Source: an uncultured Pelagibacteraceae bacterium (GTDB lineage: Bacteria > Pseudomonadota > Alphaproteobacteria > Pelagibacterales > Pelagibacteraceae). From it: a stretch of DNA of 64,000 bases. The position numbers were made by a program, and so were the translations under genes. Shown piece by piece: positions 37,535 to 45,657 of the stretch; within the stretch, counting starts at the first letter, position 1; every line of letters starts with the position of its first letter. The notes beneath the pieces were generated by a model. That model searched no databases and had not been told where the DNA came from. It saw only the letters and a program-made list of their open reading frames with translations. Where the stretch lies: contig CACIGI010000003.1 in NCBI GenBank assembly GCA_902586125.1, positions 21,407 to 85,406 on the forward strand, given 5' to 3'.

Positions 37535-38644
37535 TTAATTCGTCGCTTTCTTTTTTAATTCTGGTAATGGCAAATATGGAACCACACCTGAGCCAGCATT
37601 TTTCTCAATTATCACTTTATCAATGTCAGCCAATACTTTTTCCATCGTCTCCAAGTACATCCTTTCTTGAGTTACAGATTTTGCTTTTTTATATTCATTA
37701 TAAATAGCTAAGAACCTGCTTGCTTCACCCTCTGCTTTAGCTACAACTTCTTTTTTATAAGCTTCTGCAGCTTGTAAAATCTTTGCTGCTTCTCCCCGCG
37801 CTCTTGGGATTACGTCATTAGCGTATGCTTCAGCTTCATTTTTTGATCTTTCCATGTCAGCCCTGGCAGCTTGCACATCACGAAACGCATCAATTACTTG
37901 ATCAGGTGGATCAGCTTTTTGCGTTTGAACTTGTGTAATTTGAATTCCTGATGTGTATTCGTCTAAAATCTTTTGAATTATTTCTTGTGTATCTGTCTCA
38001 ATTAAAGATCTTCCTTCAGTAAGAATTGGCTGAATATCAGATCTTGCAATTACTTCTCTCATTGCCGTTTCTGCTGCAGCTTTAACAGTTCCTTCTGGGT
38101 CTTGAATTTTAAATAAAAAATTACCGGCATCTTTAATTACCCAAAAAACAGAAAAATCTATGTTCACGATGTTTTCATCACCAGTAAGCATAAGACTTTC
38201 TTGAGGTACATCTGCTACACCTCCTGCAGCTGAAGAAAAACCACTATCTCTCTCCGACCTAAAACCAATATCTATTCGGTTAACCTTTGTAACTTTTGGT
38301 GTTAAAACAGTTTCTACAGGAAAAGGAATATGATAATTCAAACCTGGTTGGGTTGTTTTTACAAACTTTCCAAATCTCAAAACGACACCTTGTTCGTCAG
38401 GAAGTACTCTATAAAGACCACTTGCAAGCCATACAAAACCTAAAATAATTAAAACTAAAACAGCTTGCTTTCCCCCAGATGAACTTCCACCTGGTAAAAA
38501 CTTTTTAATCTTTTCTTGAAACTCTTTGATAATTTTATCTACATCAGGCGGTCTTGGACCTCTTCCAGAACCATTACCACTTCCACCACCACCTGGGGGT
38601 GATCCCCAAGGACTACCACCTCTTTGTTGAAAATCATCAGACAT
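37535..38644 (-). CDS. hflK: HflK, FtsH-modulating band-7 protein
   Basis: This is the partner of HflC in the inner-membrane FtsH regulatory complex. It has the typical Gly/Pro-rich cytoplasmic N-terminus (GGSPWGSPPGGGGSGNGSGRGP) and a membrane helix (AVLVLIILGFVWLASGLY). The band-7 domain starts GVVLRFGKFVKTTQPGLNYHIPFPVE, and a long helix (ARADMERSKNEAEAYANDVIPRARGEAAKILQAAEAYK) follows. At 369 aa it is full length. It is divergent from mrp, separated by 50 nt. Confidence 0.95.
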   Translation of the reverse strand: MSDDFQQRGGSPWGSPPGGGGSGNGSGRGPRPPDVDKIIKEFQEKIKKFLPGGSSSGGKQAVLVLIILGFVWLASGLYRVLPDEQGVVLRFGKFVKTTQPGLNYHIPFPVETVLTPKVTKVNRIDIGFRSERDSGFSSAAGGVADVPQESLMLTGDENIVNIDFSVFWVIKDAGNFLFKIQDPEGTVKAAAETAMREVIARSDIQPILTEGRSLIETDTQEIIQKILDEYTSGIQITQVQTQKADPPDQVIDAFRDVQAARADMERSKNEAEAYANDVIPRARGEAAKILQAAEAYKKEVVAKAEGEASRFLAIYNEYKKAKSVTQERMYLETMEKVLADIDKVIIEKNAGSGVVPYLPLPELKKKATN

Positions 38645-38694
38645 AGACTATCTATATAGTGTCTAATTTGACAAAAACAAGCTAAGATCAAATA

Positions 38695-39519
38695 ATGCAA
38701 GATAAAAAGCCAGAACTAAGTGCCGCAACGAGCAAAGAAAGCGGAAGAAAGATATTCACAAAAAAACCAATTATTGGAACAAAGTTTACTATAGCTATTT
38801 CAAGTGCGAAAGGAGGTGTTGGAAAGTCAACTTTTGCCACTAATCTTGCAATAGCATTAAAACATATCGGATGCAAAGTTGGTTTGTTAGATGCAGATGT
38901 TTATGGACCCTCAATCCCAAAAATGTTTGGTATAAATGAAAAACCTAAAAGTGATGGCCAAAAACTAGATCCTATAATTAAATATGACATTCAGTGTATG
39001 TCTATTGGTTTCCTCACTGATCAACAAACTCCAATGATTTGGAGAGGTCCAATGGTAACCAGTGCAATTAGAACTTTTACCCAAAAAGTAAATTGGAAAG
39101 ATTTAGACTTTATAATTGTGGATATGCCTCCCGGTACAGGGGATACACAATTAACTTTCTCACAAGAAATTAAAATAGACGGAGCAATCATAGTCTCAAC
39201 ACCTCAAGAAGTGGCTTTATTAGATGTAAAAAGAGGAATAAAGATGTTTGATAAGCTAGGGGTAAAAATTTTAGGACTTGTAGACAATATGAGCTATTTT
39301 ATTGGAGATGATAAAAAAAAATATAAAATATTTGGTGAAGGTGGTGTTCGTAAAACCTCAGAGGAATTTAAAAAAGAATTTTTGGGAGAAATACCAATTA
39401 ACTCTGAAATAGGAAAGACAAGTGATAATGGGAAACCAATAGTTGAGGAAGATTCAAATAGTGAAATTTCGAAAATTTATCTAAATTTTGCTAATAAAAT
39501 TAAATCAACTTATCTTTAA
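38695..39519 (+). CDS. mrp: Mrp/ApbC-type iron-sulfur carrier P-loop ATPase
   Basis: This is a MinD/Mrp-family ATPase thought to carry or assemble Fe-S clusters. The deviant Walker A is [20 protein letters not shown]. Also visible are [33 protein letters not shown] and [19 protein letters not shown]. The N-terminal DUF59 domain of longer Mrp proteins is absent; instead there are about 30 variable residues. The usual CxxC after VDNMSYF is replaced by IGDDKKKYK, similar to other alphaproteobacterial Mrp proteins as I recall them. It is convergent with thyX, overlapping its end by 20 nt. Confidence 0.93.
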   Translation: MQDKKPELSAATSKESGRKIFTKKPIIGTKFTIAISSAKGGVGKSTFATNLAIALKHIGCKVGLLDADVYGPSIPKMFGINEKPKSDGQKLDPIIKYDIQCMSIGFLTDQQTPMIWRGPMVTSAIRTFTQKVNWKDLDFIIVDMPPGTGDTQLTFSQEIKIDGAIIVSTPQEVALLDVKRGIKMFDKLGVKILGLVDNMSYFIGDDKKKYKIFGEGGVRKTSEEFKKEFLGEIPINSEIGKTSDNGKPIVEEDSNSEISKIYLNFANKIKSTYL

Positions 39520-40447
39520 GATTAAAAGCTTCCATCAATTCATTCCATTCTCTTTTTGACAAACCGGAATTTTCTAAATAGACATCTTCGCCTTTAATTA
39601 ATTTTTGTATAACAACATTTCCTTTGGCAGAAACTTCTGTGCCACCAACTCTGTAATCCATAAAAGCTTCATAGGTTGTTGGTACCCACCTTTTTAATGT
39701 ATCCAACATGATGTCAGCATAAACTCTAATTTCATATTGGGCATGACGATCTGCTCTTAATCTTAAAAAATTCATTAAATTTAAAAGATCTGTCTTCCAA
39801 TACCACTGAGTATAAGTATTTAATGTTAAATTCATTCTAGCAAGTTCCCTAGCCAAACCTTTTTTACTATCATCTATAGTAGATCCATCATATCTTTCAT
39901 TAAGCATAGTTTCATAATTGGAATACGTTCTTTCCGCATCATTTTTCAAAAGCTCTAAAACCTCTATTGCTTGAGTTCCCTCAATAACATCTCCCCTTCC
40001 TTGTCTATTACTTGTTGATTGAGCTGCTAAATTTTCAGAAGATGGTAAGTAAAATTCTTTATCTAAAATAGAATATCTTGCAGAATACTCATTAACATTT
40101 GCAGTTCTATGTCTTATCCATTGACGTGCTATAAAAATCGGTAATTTGACGTGATATTTAATTTCACACATTTCAAATGGTGTGCTGTGCCAGTGACGCA
40201 TCAAATATTTTATCAATCCGGCGTCTGTTGATACCTGCTTAGTTCCTTTTCCATAAGAAACTCTTGCAGCTTGAACAATAGACGTGTCATCACCCATATA
40301 ATCAACTACCCTTACAAAACCATGATCTAAAGCTGGTAGTGCCTCATAAAGAATATTTTCCAACTCTGATACCACAACCCTTTTTGTTTTATTACTTTGA
40401 GACTGCTGATTCTTAATTTCCGCAGATTGTTCCTTGGTTAATTTCAT
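39500..40447 (-). CDS. thyX: Flavin-dependent thymidylate synthase
   Basis: This makes dTMP from dUMP using FAD and methylene-tetrahydrofolate. The signature [15 protein letters not shown] is intact (ThyX RHRxxSxNExSxRYS, with Ala replacing the first Ser). [10 protein letters not shown] and [31 protein letters not shown] also fit. The ORF track begins at 40570, but those extra 41 residues translate the tmRNA acceptor piece and promoter on the opposite strand. The ATG at 40447 ([15 protein letters not shown]) is the real start, giving about 315 aa. Its 3' end overlaps mrp convergently. Confidence 0.95.
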   Translation of the reverse strand: MKLTKEQSAEIKNQQSQSNKTKRVVVSELENILYEALPALDHGFVRVVDYMGDDTSIVQAARVSYGKGTKQVSTDAGLIKYLMRHWHSTPFEMCEIKYHVKLPIFIARQWIRHRTANVNEYSARYSILDKEFYLPSSENLAAQSTSNRQGRGDVIEGTQAIEVLELLKNDAERTYSNYETMLNERYDGSTIDDSKKGLARELARMNLTLNTYTQWYWKTDLLNLMNFLRLRADRHAQYEIRVYADIMLDTLKRWVPTTYEAFMDYRVGGTEVSAKGNVVIQKLIKGEDVYLENSGLSKREWNELMEAFNLKDKLI

Positions 40448-40455
40448 GATTGTTA

Positions 40456-40483
40456 TTGAATCTCTTGCAATTCCTTTTATATT
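40456..40483 (+). promoter_or_regulatory. Probable ssrA promoter
   Basis: TTGAAT and TATATT are separated by 16 nt, a good sigma-70-like pair. Transcription would start near 40490, immediately before the hairpin GTTGGTTTTCCAAC that begins the tmRNA acceptor piece. It lies between the thyX start codon and the RNA gene. Confidence 0.5.
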
Positions 40484-40488
40484 AATAA

Positions 40489-40755
40489 AGTTGGTTTTCC
40501 AACTATGACGATAAACGAATTTCGTAATAACCATTGCGGACGTGGGGGCAGTACCCACCACCTCCACCAATTACAACTTATGGGGGTGAACTAGATTCGA
40601 CGGGTGACTAAAGGCTATTCTTTCGTTCGGAATTGTTCCTCCGTAAAGGGCTAATTTATAAATGCTAACGAAAGTTACGCAATTGCTGCTTAATTAATTT
40701 TTATTAATTGAGTAAACGGGGTACGGGGCACCTGGCAACAGAACGCCCCCTAAAA
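40489..40755 (+). ncRNA. ssrA: Circularly permuted two-piece tmRNA
   Basis: This RNA rescues stalled ribosomes. The gene order is permuted, as in alphaproteobacteria. The acceptor piece comes first, with T-arm GGACGTGGGGGCAGTACCCAC and 3' end CACCTCCACCA ending at 40569. A short spacer (ATTACAACTTAT) follows. The coding piece then begins at 40582 with GGGGGTGAACTAGATTCGACGGG. The 5' GGGGGTG pairs with CACCTCC across the spacer, forming a full 7-bp acceptor stem with one G-U pair. The tag frame starts at 40664 (GCT AAC GAA ...) and reads ANESYAIAA before TAA at 40691-40693. The 3' part CACCTGGCAACAGAACGCCCC is typical of alphaproteobacterial tmRNA. The outer ends are approximate. Confidence 0.92.
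40664..40693 (+). other. tmRNA proteolysis-tag reading frame
   Basis: The resume codon is GCT and the nine-residue tag is ANESYAIAA, followed by TAA. It keeps the AN... start and the hydrophobic-AA ending expected for recognition by ClpXP-type proteases. It is shorter than the 10-15 residues common elsewhere. Confidence 0.85.
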
Positions 40756-40826
40756 GTATTTTTTGTCGCTTAAAATTTGAAAAAATTATTTAGTAAAATT
40801 TTAATTAAAGGTGTAGGAAAGTTTAA

Positions 40827-42197
40827 ATGAAAATTAAAGTAAATTTTATTTATGTTTTAATAATAGCATTTTTAATTATTTTATTAATTTTAGGTCATCA
40901 AATTAATAAGCAGAATTCTGCATCCAAAAAAAATGAAATTTCAAATATAGTAAATCAACTTAAAACAAGAAATAATCAGCTAGCTAAAATACAAAAAAAT
41001 TTATTCGAAGATGGAAAAAACTTAAATGACATAATTAATAAAAAAGAGATCACTTTTGAAAATGTATTTAAAGATAGAAAACTTGATGGATTAAATAATT
41101 TTTCTTATTCAAAATATTCAACTAAAGATATTTTATTTAATGGTAATCGTGGTGCTACCGGCACAGCATATATTGACTTTTATAATAATGATAAAAATTT
41201 GTTAATCGCAACTTATGATGGAATTTTTGCATTTACTAATCTTAATAACTTAGAAAATTTTGTTAAAATAAACTCAAATATTAATTCAATAATAAAATAT
41301 GATAAATTTTATTTTCATGAACAATATGGCATTAAAGATATTCATATAAATAATAATAAATTGTACGTCTCATACATTGGTGAAAGAAAAGATAATTGTT
41401 ACGATCTTAAAATTATTTTTAGTGAATTGAATGAAAAATTTTTAAATTTTAGTTTGTTTTATCAAACATTAAATTGTGTTGATAAAAATAATAATCATGG
41501 ATTTTGGGCTCACCAAGGTGCAGGTGGAAGAATTGCTAATCTTGATAATTCAAACCTTTTATTTACCACAGGGGACTTTAGAAATAGACCTCTTTCGCAA
41601 GATATTCAAAGTGATTTTGGAAAAATATTAAAAATTAATATACGAAATAAGAAGTCTGAGGTTGTTTCCTTGGGTCATAGAAATCCACAAGGTTTATATT
41701 ACAGCAAAAAATTTGACTTTATTTTATCTACAGAGCATGGACCAAAAGGTGGTGACGAAATCAATATAAATAATAACCCTTTTTTAAAAGTTAAAAATTT
41801 TGGATGGCCAATCTCATCTTATGGAGAACATTATAAAAAAAATTATTCTGAAAAAATATTAAATGAAGCACCATTGAACAAATCTCATAAAAAATTTGGT
41901 TTTGAAGAACCTATTAAATATTTTGATCCATCGATTGGTATCAGTCAGACAATTTCCTTGAATAAAACAGATACAGAATTTTTAATTGGAGCAATGGGAA
42001 ATGAGATTGCCGATCAGGATTTAGGACTTCACTATATCAAGCTAAACGAGAAAAGAGATAAAGTTATAGATCATGATTACTTTTTACTCAATGAAAGAGT
42101 TAGGGATATGGTAGTTTCTAAAGATAAAAAGTTAATTATAATTTTTTTAGAGACCACAAGTTCAATATCAATTTTAAAAAAAATAGCTAATAATTAA
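40827..42197 (+). CDS. Membrane-anchored PQQ-type sugar (aldose/sorbosone) dehydrogenase
   Basis: This belongs to the glucose/sorbosone dehydrogenase beta-propeller family. An N-terminal membrane helix (VLIIAFLIILLILGHQI) anchors it, and a short coiled-coil segment follows. The catalytic propeller has WAHQGAGGRIA, FTTGDFRNRP, LGHRNPQGLYY and STEHGPKGGDEININ, the last being the hallmark of soluble quinoprotein glucose dehydrogenases and YliI. At 456 aa it is slightly longer than soluble family members because of the anchor. No PQQ synthesis genes are in this window, so the cofactor source is unknown. A good ribosome site (AGGAAAG) lies upstream. It is convergent with the FkbM gene. Confidence 0.82.
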   Translation: MKIKVNFIYVLIIAFLIILLILGHQINKQNSASKKNEISNIVNQLKTRNNQLAKIQKNLFEDGKNLNDIINKKEITFENVFKDRKLDGLNNFSYSKYSTKDILFNGNRGATGTAYIDFYNNDKNLLIATYDGIFAFTNLNNLENFVKINSNINSIIKYDKFYFHEQYGIKDIHINNNKLYVSYIGERKDNCYDLKIIFSELNEKFLNFSLFYQTLNCVDKNNNHGFWAHQGAGGRIANLDNSNLLFTTGDFRNRPLSQDIQSDFGKILKINIRNKKSEVVSLGHRNPQGLYYSKKFDFILSTEHGPKGGDEININNNPFLKVKNFGWPISSYGEHYKKNYSEKILNEAPLNKSHKKFGFEEPIKYFDPSIGISQTISLNKTDTEFLIGAMGNEIADQDLGLHYIKLNEKRDKVIDHDYFLLNERVRDMVVSKDKKLIIIFLETTSSISILKKIANN

Positions 42198-42198
42198 A

Positions 42199-42981
42199 TT
42201 AATTTTTAAATGAGATGTGAATTTTAGGTCCTCTTTTATAATTTCTGTAATCTAAACCTTTGATTGGGTAATTCCTTGTTGTTTTTTGTTTTTTTATCCT
42301 AAATTTTTTTGGATTAATTAATGTCATTTCAATTACTTGTGGTATCCCTTTACTATCGACACTACCATAATTATTTGCATTAATATGAATATTTCTTAGC
42401 TTAGATTTGTTTATAAAATCTTTTATTTTTTTTAAATTTTTTTTAAGATTATGAAATTCTATAATCACTAAATTTAGTTTATTAAAATTTTTATTTATTT
42501 CTTTTAAAACCTTATATTCATCACCTTCAATATCTACTTTCAAAACAATATCTTTATTATCTCCGATTGCCTCAGAAATGGTTATTTGATTATCTTGTTT
42601 TGTCTTTATCGAAACAATCTTTTTTAAATAATGTTTATTTTTACCTTTGAAAAAAGTTAAGTATTGCAAAAACTTGAAAACATCTAATATTTGATAAAGT
42701 TTAATTTTTTTCAATAACAATAAGGAAATAAAATCTTTTAAAAATCTATCAGCCCAAAATTTATTATTAACTGAGTGATCAAAAGCTAAAATTTTACAAT
42801 TATTATTATATTCTTGGAATTGTTTTTCAAAACTCCATTCGTCATCAAGTCCACAAGTAATAATTACTTTAGTTTTCCTAATAACACGTTTGTCAATGAC
42901 ATACCCTCCATCCGATTTTCTACCAAGTCTAATTAAATTAGATAAATCTGTGTGATAAGGTTTTAAAAAGGTTGGTAACAT
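42199..42981 (-). CDS. FkbM-family methyltransferase-like protein
   Basis: This is a 260-aa predicted SAM-dependent methyltransferase. Supporting features are the glycine-poor binding region VIITCGLDDEWSFEKQF, ILAFDHSV, and the FkbM-type acidic motif VVLKVDIEGDEYKVLKEI followed by LVIIEFHNL. Such proteins often methylate sugars of surface glycans or lipids. The substrate is unknown, and no glycan gene cluster is seen here. It starts 18 nt downstream of the ppdK stop on the same strand and ends 1 nt from the convergent sugar dehydrogenase. Confidence 0.72.
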   Translation of the reverse strand: MLPTFLKPYHTDLSNLIRLGRKSDGGYVIDKRVIRKTKVIITCGLDDEWSFEKQFQEYNNNCKILAFDHSVNNKFWADRFLKDFISLLLLKKIKLYQILDVFKFLQYLTFFKGKNKHYLKKIVSIKTKQDNQITISEAIGDNKDIVLKVDIEGDEYKVLKEINKNFNKLNLVIIEFHNLKKNLKKIKDFINKSKLRNIHINANNYGSVDSKGIPQVIEMTLINPKKFRIKKQKTTRNYPIKGLDYRNYKRGPKIHISFKN

Positions 42982-42999
42982 TTATAACTTAACTAAATT

Positions 43000-45657
43000 C
43001 TATTTTTTTATTTCAGCCTGGGCTGCAGCCAGTCTTGCTATTGGAACTCTATACGGAGAACATGAAACATAATTAAGACCTATTTGTGAACAGAAATTAA
43101 TGCTCTTTGGATCTCCGCCATGTTCACCACAAATACCTAACTTGATTTTGTTGTTTTGTTTTTTTCCTTTCATAACAGCTATCTCAACTAAATCTTCTAC
43201 TCCTTCATCTATTGAAATAAATGGATCTATTGAAAAAATCTTGTTTTCAATATAATCATTTAAAAATTTTCCACTATCATCTCTACTAATACCAAAAGTG
43301 GTTTGTGTTAAATCGTTGGTTCCAAAGCTAAAAAATTCAGCATGTTTTGCAATATCCTTTGCTTTGATCGCTGCTCTTGGCAGCTCAATCATTGTTCCAA
43401 CTAAAAATTCTATTTTTATTTTATTTTCTTTTTGTACTTTTCTTGCAGTGTTAATCACAAGGTCTTTCATTATTTTAATTTCTGCTTCAGTCGACACAAG
43501 CGGTATCATTATTTCAGGGAATGCAAATTTTTGTTTATCTTTTTTAAGCTCTGATAAAGCTTTAAAAATTGCCTCACATTGCATTTCATAAATTTCAGGA
43601 AATGAGATACCTAATCTACAACCTCTGTGTCCAAGCATTGGATTTTGCTCATGAAGTTCATCAATTCGCGATTTTACCTCTTTAACACTTATGCCAACCA
43701 CTTCTGCAACCTCCGAAATTTCTTTTTCAGATTTTGGGAGAAACTCATGTAATGGAGGATCAAGTAAACGAACTGTAACTGGTAATCCGTGCATAATTTT
43801 GAATATTTTAACAAAATCATTTTTTTGATGTGGTAAAAGCTTCAAGAGTGCTTTTAATCTATCATCTTTAGTTTTAGAAAGTATCATCTCTCGTACAGAA
43901 ATAATTCTTTCTTCATCAAAGAACATGTGCTCCGTTCTGCATAAGCCAATCCCCTCTGCTCCAAAATCTCTTGCAACTTTTGTATCTAAAGGTGTTTCTG
44001 CGTTTGTTCGAACTTTAAGTTTTCTAATATTATCAGCCCAACTCATTAACTTTGAAAAATCACCAGAAATTTCAGGTTTTACTGTTGGTACGCTACCTAA
44101 AATAATTCTTCCAGAGGACCCATCAATTGTGATTATATCGCCCTCTTTAATTTCCACTGTAGCAGTTTTGAAAATTTTTTTTTCATAATCAATATCAATT
44201 TCGCTTGATCCTGAAACACATGGTCTACCCATCCCTCTTGCAACAACAGCTGCATGACTTGTCATTCCTCCTCTAGCAGTCAATATTCCCTTAGCAGCGT
44301 GCATACCCTGAATATCTTCGGGAGAAGTCTCTACTCTAACTAATATTACATCCTGCATCATATTATTAAGTCTTTCAGCCTCTTCAGATGTAAATACCAC
44401 CTTTCCACTAGCAGCTCCTGGTGAGGCAGGTAAACCATTTGCAATTATTTTTATAGAACTTTTTTCATCCAAAGTAGGGTGTAATAATGTATCTAAAGAA
44501 TTTGGATCTATTCTTAAAATTGCTTCTTTTTTTGTAATTAATTTTTCTTTAACCATATCTACAGCTAATTTTACTGCTGATTTAGCAGTCCTTTTACCTG
44601 ACCTGGTTTGTAGTATCCATAATTTTTCATTCTCAACTGTAAATTCTACATCTTGCATATCTTTGTAATGCGCCTCTAACTTTTTTAAAATCTTATGAAG
44701 CTGTAAATAAACTTTTGGCATAGACTCTTCCATAGAAAGTGCCTCGACTTTTGCCTCTCGTTTGGCTTTTTTCGTAATATATTGTGGTGTCCTTGTTCCT
44801 GCTACTACATCCTCTCCTTGAGCATTAATTAAATACTCTCCATAAATATTATTTGATCCGTCTGACGGATTTCTCGTAAAAACAACTCCAGTAGCACAAT
44901 CATTTCCCATATTTCCAAAAACCATAGATTGCACGTTAACTGCTGTGCCCCATTCAGATGGTATATGATTTAACTTTCTATAAATTTTAGCTCTATTACT
45001 TTCCCAAGATAAAAATACTGCACTTATTGCCCCGAATAATTGTTGATAAACATCTTGAGGAAATTCTTTTTTTGTTTTTTCTTTAACAATATTTTTAAAA
45101 TCTTTTATCAAACCATCCCAATCATCTTCATCAAGTTCTGTATCCAGCAAAACCCCTTTGGTTAATTTATAATTTTCTATAAGTTCCTCAAAATGATAAC
45201 TTTCTACTCCAAGAACAACATTTCCATACATTTGAATAAATCTTCTATAACTATCTTTGGCAAATCTTCCGTTAGAGGTTTTGTTGGCTAGTGCTTTGAC
45301 AGTTTTGTCATTTAAACCAAGATTAAGTATTGTATCCATCATACCGGGCATAGATACTCTAGCTCCGGATCTCACAGATAATAAAAGTGGATTTTTTAGA
45401 TCCCCAAATTTTTTTTTTACATCTTTTTCAATTATCTTTAACTCTTTTTTAATTTGATTTATCAATGAAGAATTCAATCTCTTTTTATTTTGGTAAAAAA
45501 GATCACAGACTTTTGTTGAAATTGTAAATCCAGGAGGAACTGGAAGACCCATTCTTCCCATTTCCGATAAATTAGCACCTTTGCCGCCTAAAAAATTTTT
45601 GGGATTTTTAATTTTTTTAGAGTCTTTAGATTTAAAATTTACAATTAACTTATTCAT
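43000..45657 (-). CDS. ppdK: Pyruvate, phosphate dikinase
   Basis: This interconverts pyruvate, ATP and Pi with phosphoenolpyruvate, AMP and PPi. The N-terminal ATP-grasp part has FLGGKGANLSEMGRMGLPVPPGFTIST and LLSVRSGARVSMPGMMDTILNLG. The phosphohistidine motif is GGMTSHAAVVARGMGRPCVSG. The C-terminal PEP barrel has GLCRTEHMFFDEERI and the catalytic Cys in YVSCSPYRVPIARLAAAQ. At 885 aa it is full length. It overlaps the glyS stop by 8 nt. In an organism with a reduced central metabolism it may serve gluconeogenesis, which is inference. Confidence 0.96.
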   Translation of the reverse strand: MNKLIVNFKSKDSKKIKNPKNFLGGKGANLSEMGRMGLPVPPGFTISTKVCDLFYQNKKRLNSSLINQIKKELKIIEKDVKKKFGDLKNPLLLSVRSGARVSMPGMMDTILNLGLNDKTVKALANKTSNGRFAKDSYRRFIQMYGNVVLGVESYHFEELIENYKLTKGVLLDTELDEDDWDGLIKDFKNIVKEKTKKEFPQDVYQQLFGAISAVFLSWESNRAKIYRKLNHIPSEWGTAVNVQSMVFGNMGNDCATGVVFTRNPSDGSNNIYGEYLINAQGEDVVAGTRTPQYITKKAKREAKVEALSMEESMPKVYLQLHKILKKLEAHYKDMQDVEFTVENEKLWILQTRSGKRTAKSAVKLAVDMVKEKLITKKEAILRIDPNSLDTLLHPTLDEKSSIKIIANGLPASPGAASGKVVFTSEEAERLNNMMQDVILVRVETSPEDIQGMHAAKGILTARGGMTSHAAVVARGMGRPCVSGSSEIDIDYEKKIFKTATVEIKEGDIITIDGSSGRIILGSVPTVKPEISGDFSKLMSWADNIRKLKVRTNAETPLDTKVARDFGAEGIGLCRTEHMFFDEERIISVREMILSKTKDDRLKALLKLLPHQKNDFVKIFKIMHGLPVTVRLLDPPLHEFLPKSEKEISEVAEVVGISVKEVKSRIDELHEQNPMLGHRGCRLGISFPEIYEMQCEAIFKALSELKKDKQKFAFPEIMIPLVSTEAEIKIMKDLVINTARKVQKENKIKIEFLVGTMIELPRAAIKAKDIAKHAEFFSFGTNDLTQTTFGISRDDSGKFLNDYIENKIFSIDPFISIDEGVEDLVEIAVMKGKKQNNKIKLGICGEHGGDPKSINFCSQIGLNYVSCSPYRVPIARLAAAQAEIKK

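Noticed and set aside
40448-40570. Extended N-terminus of ThyX in the ORF track
   Set aside because: It is the antisense of the tmRNA acceptor piece and promoter, and ThyX homology begins after the ATG at 40447.
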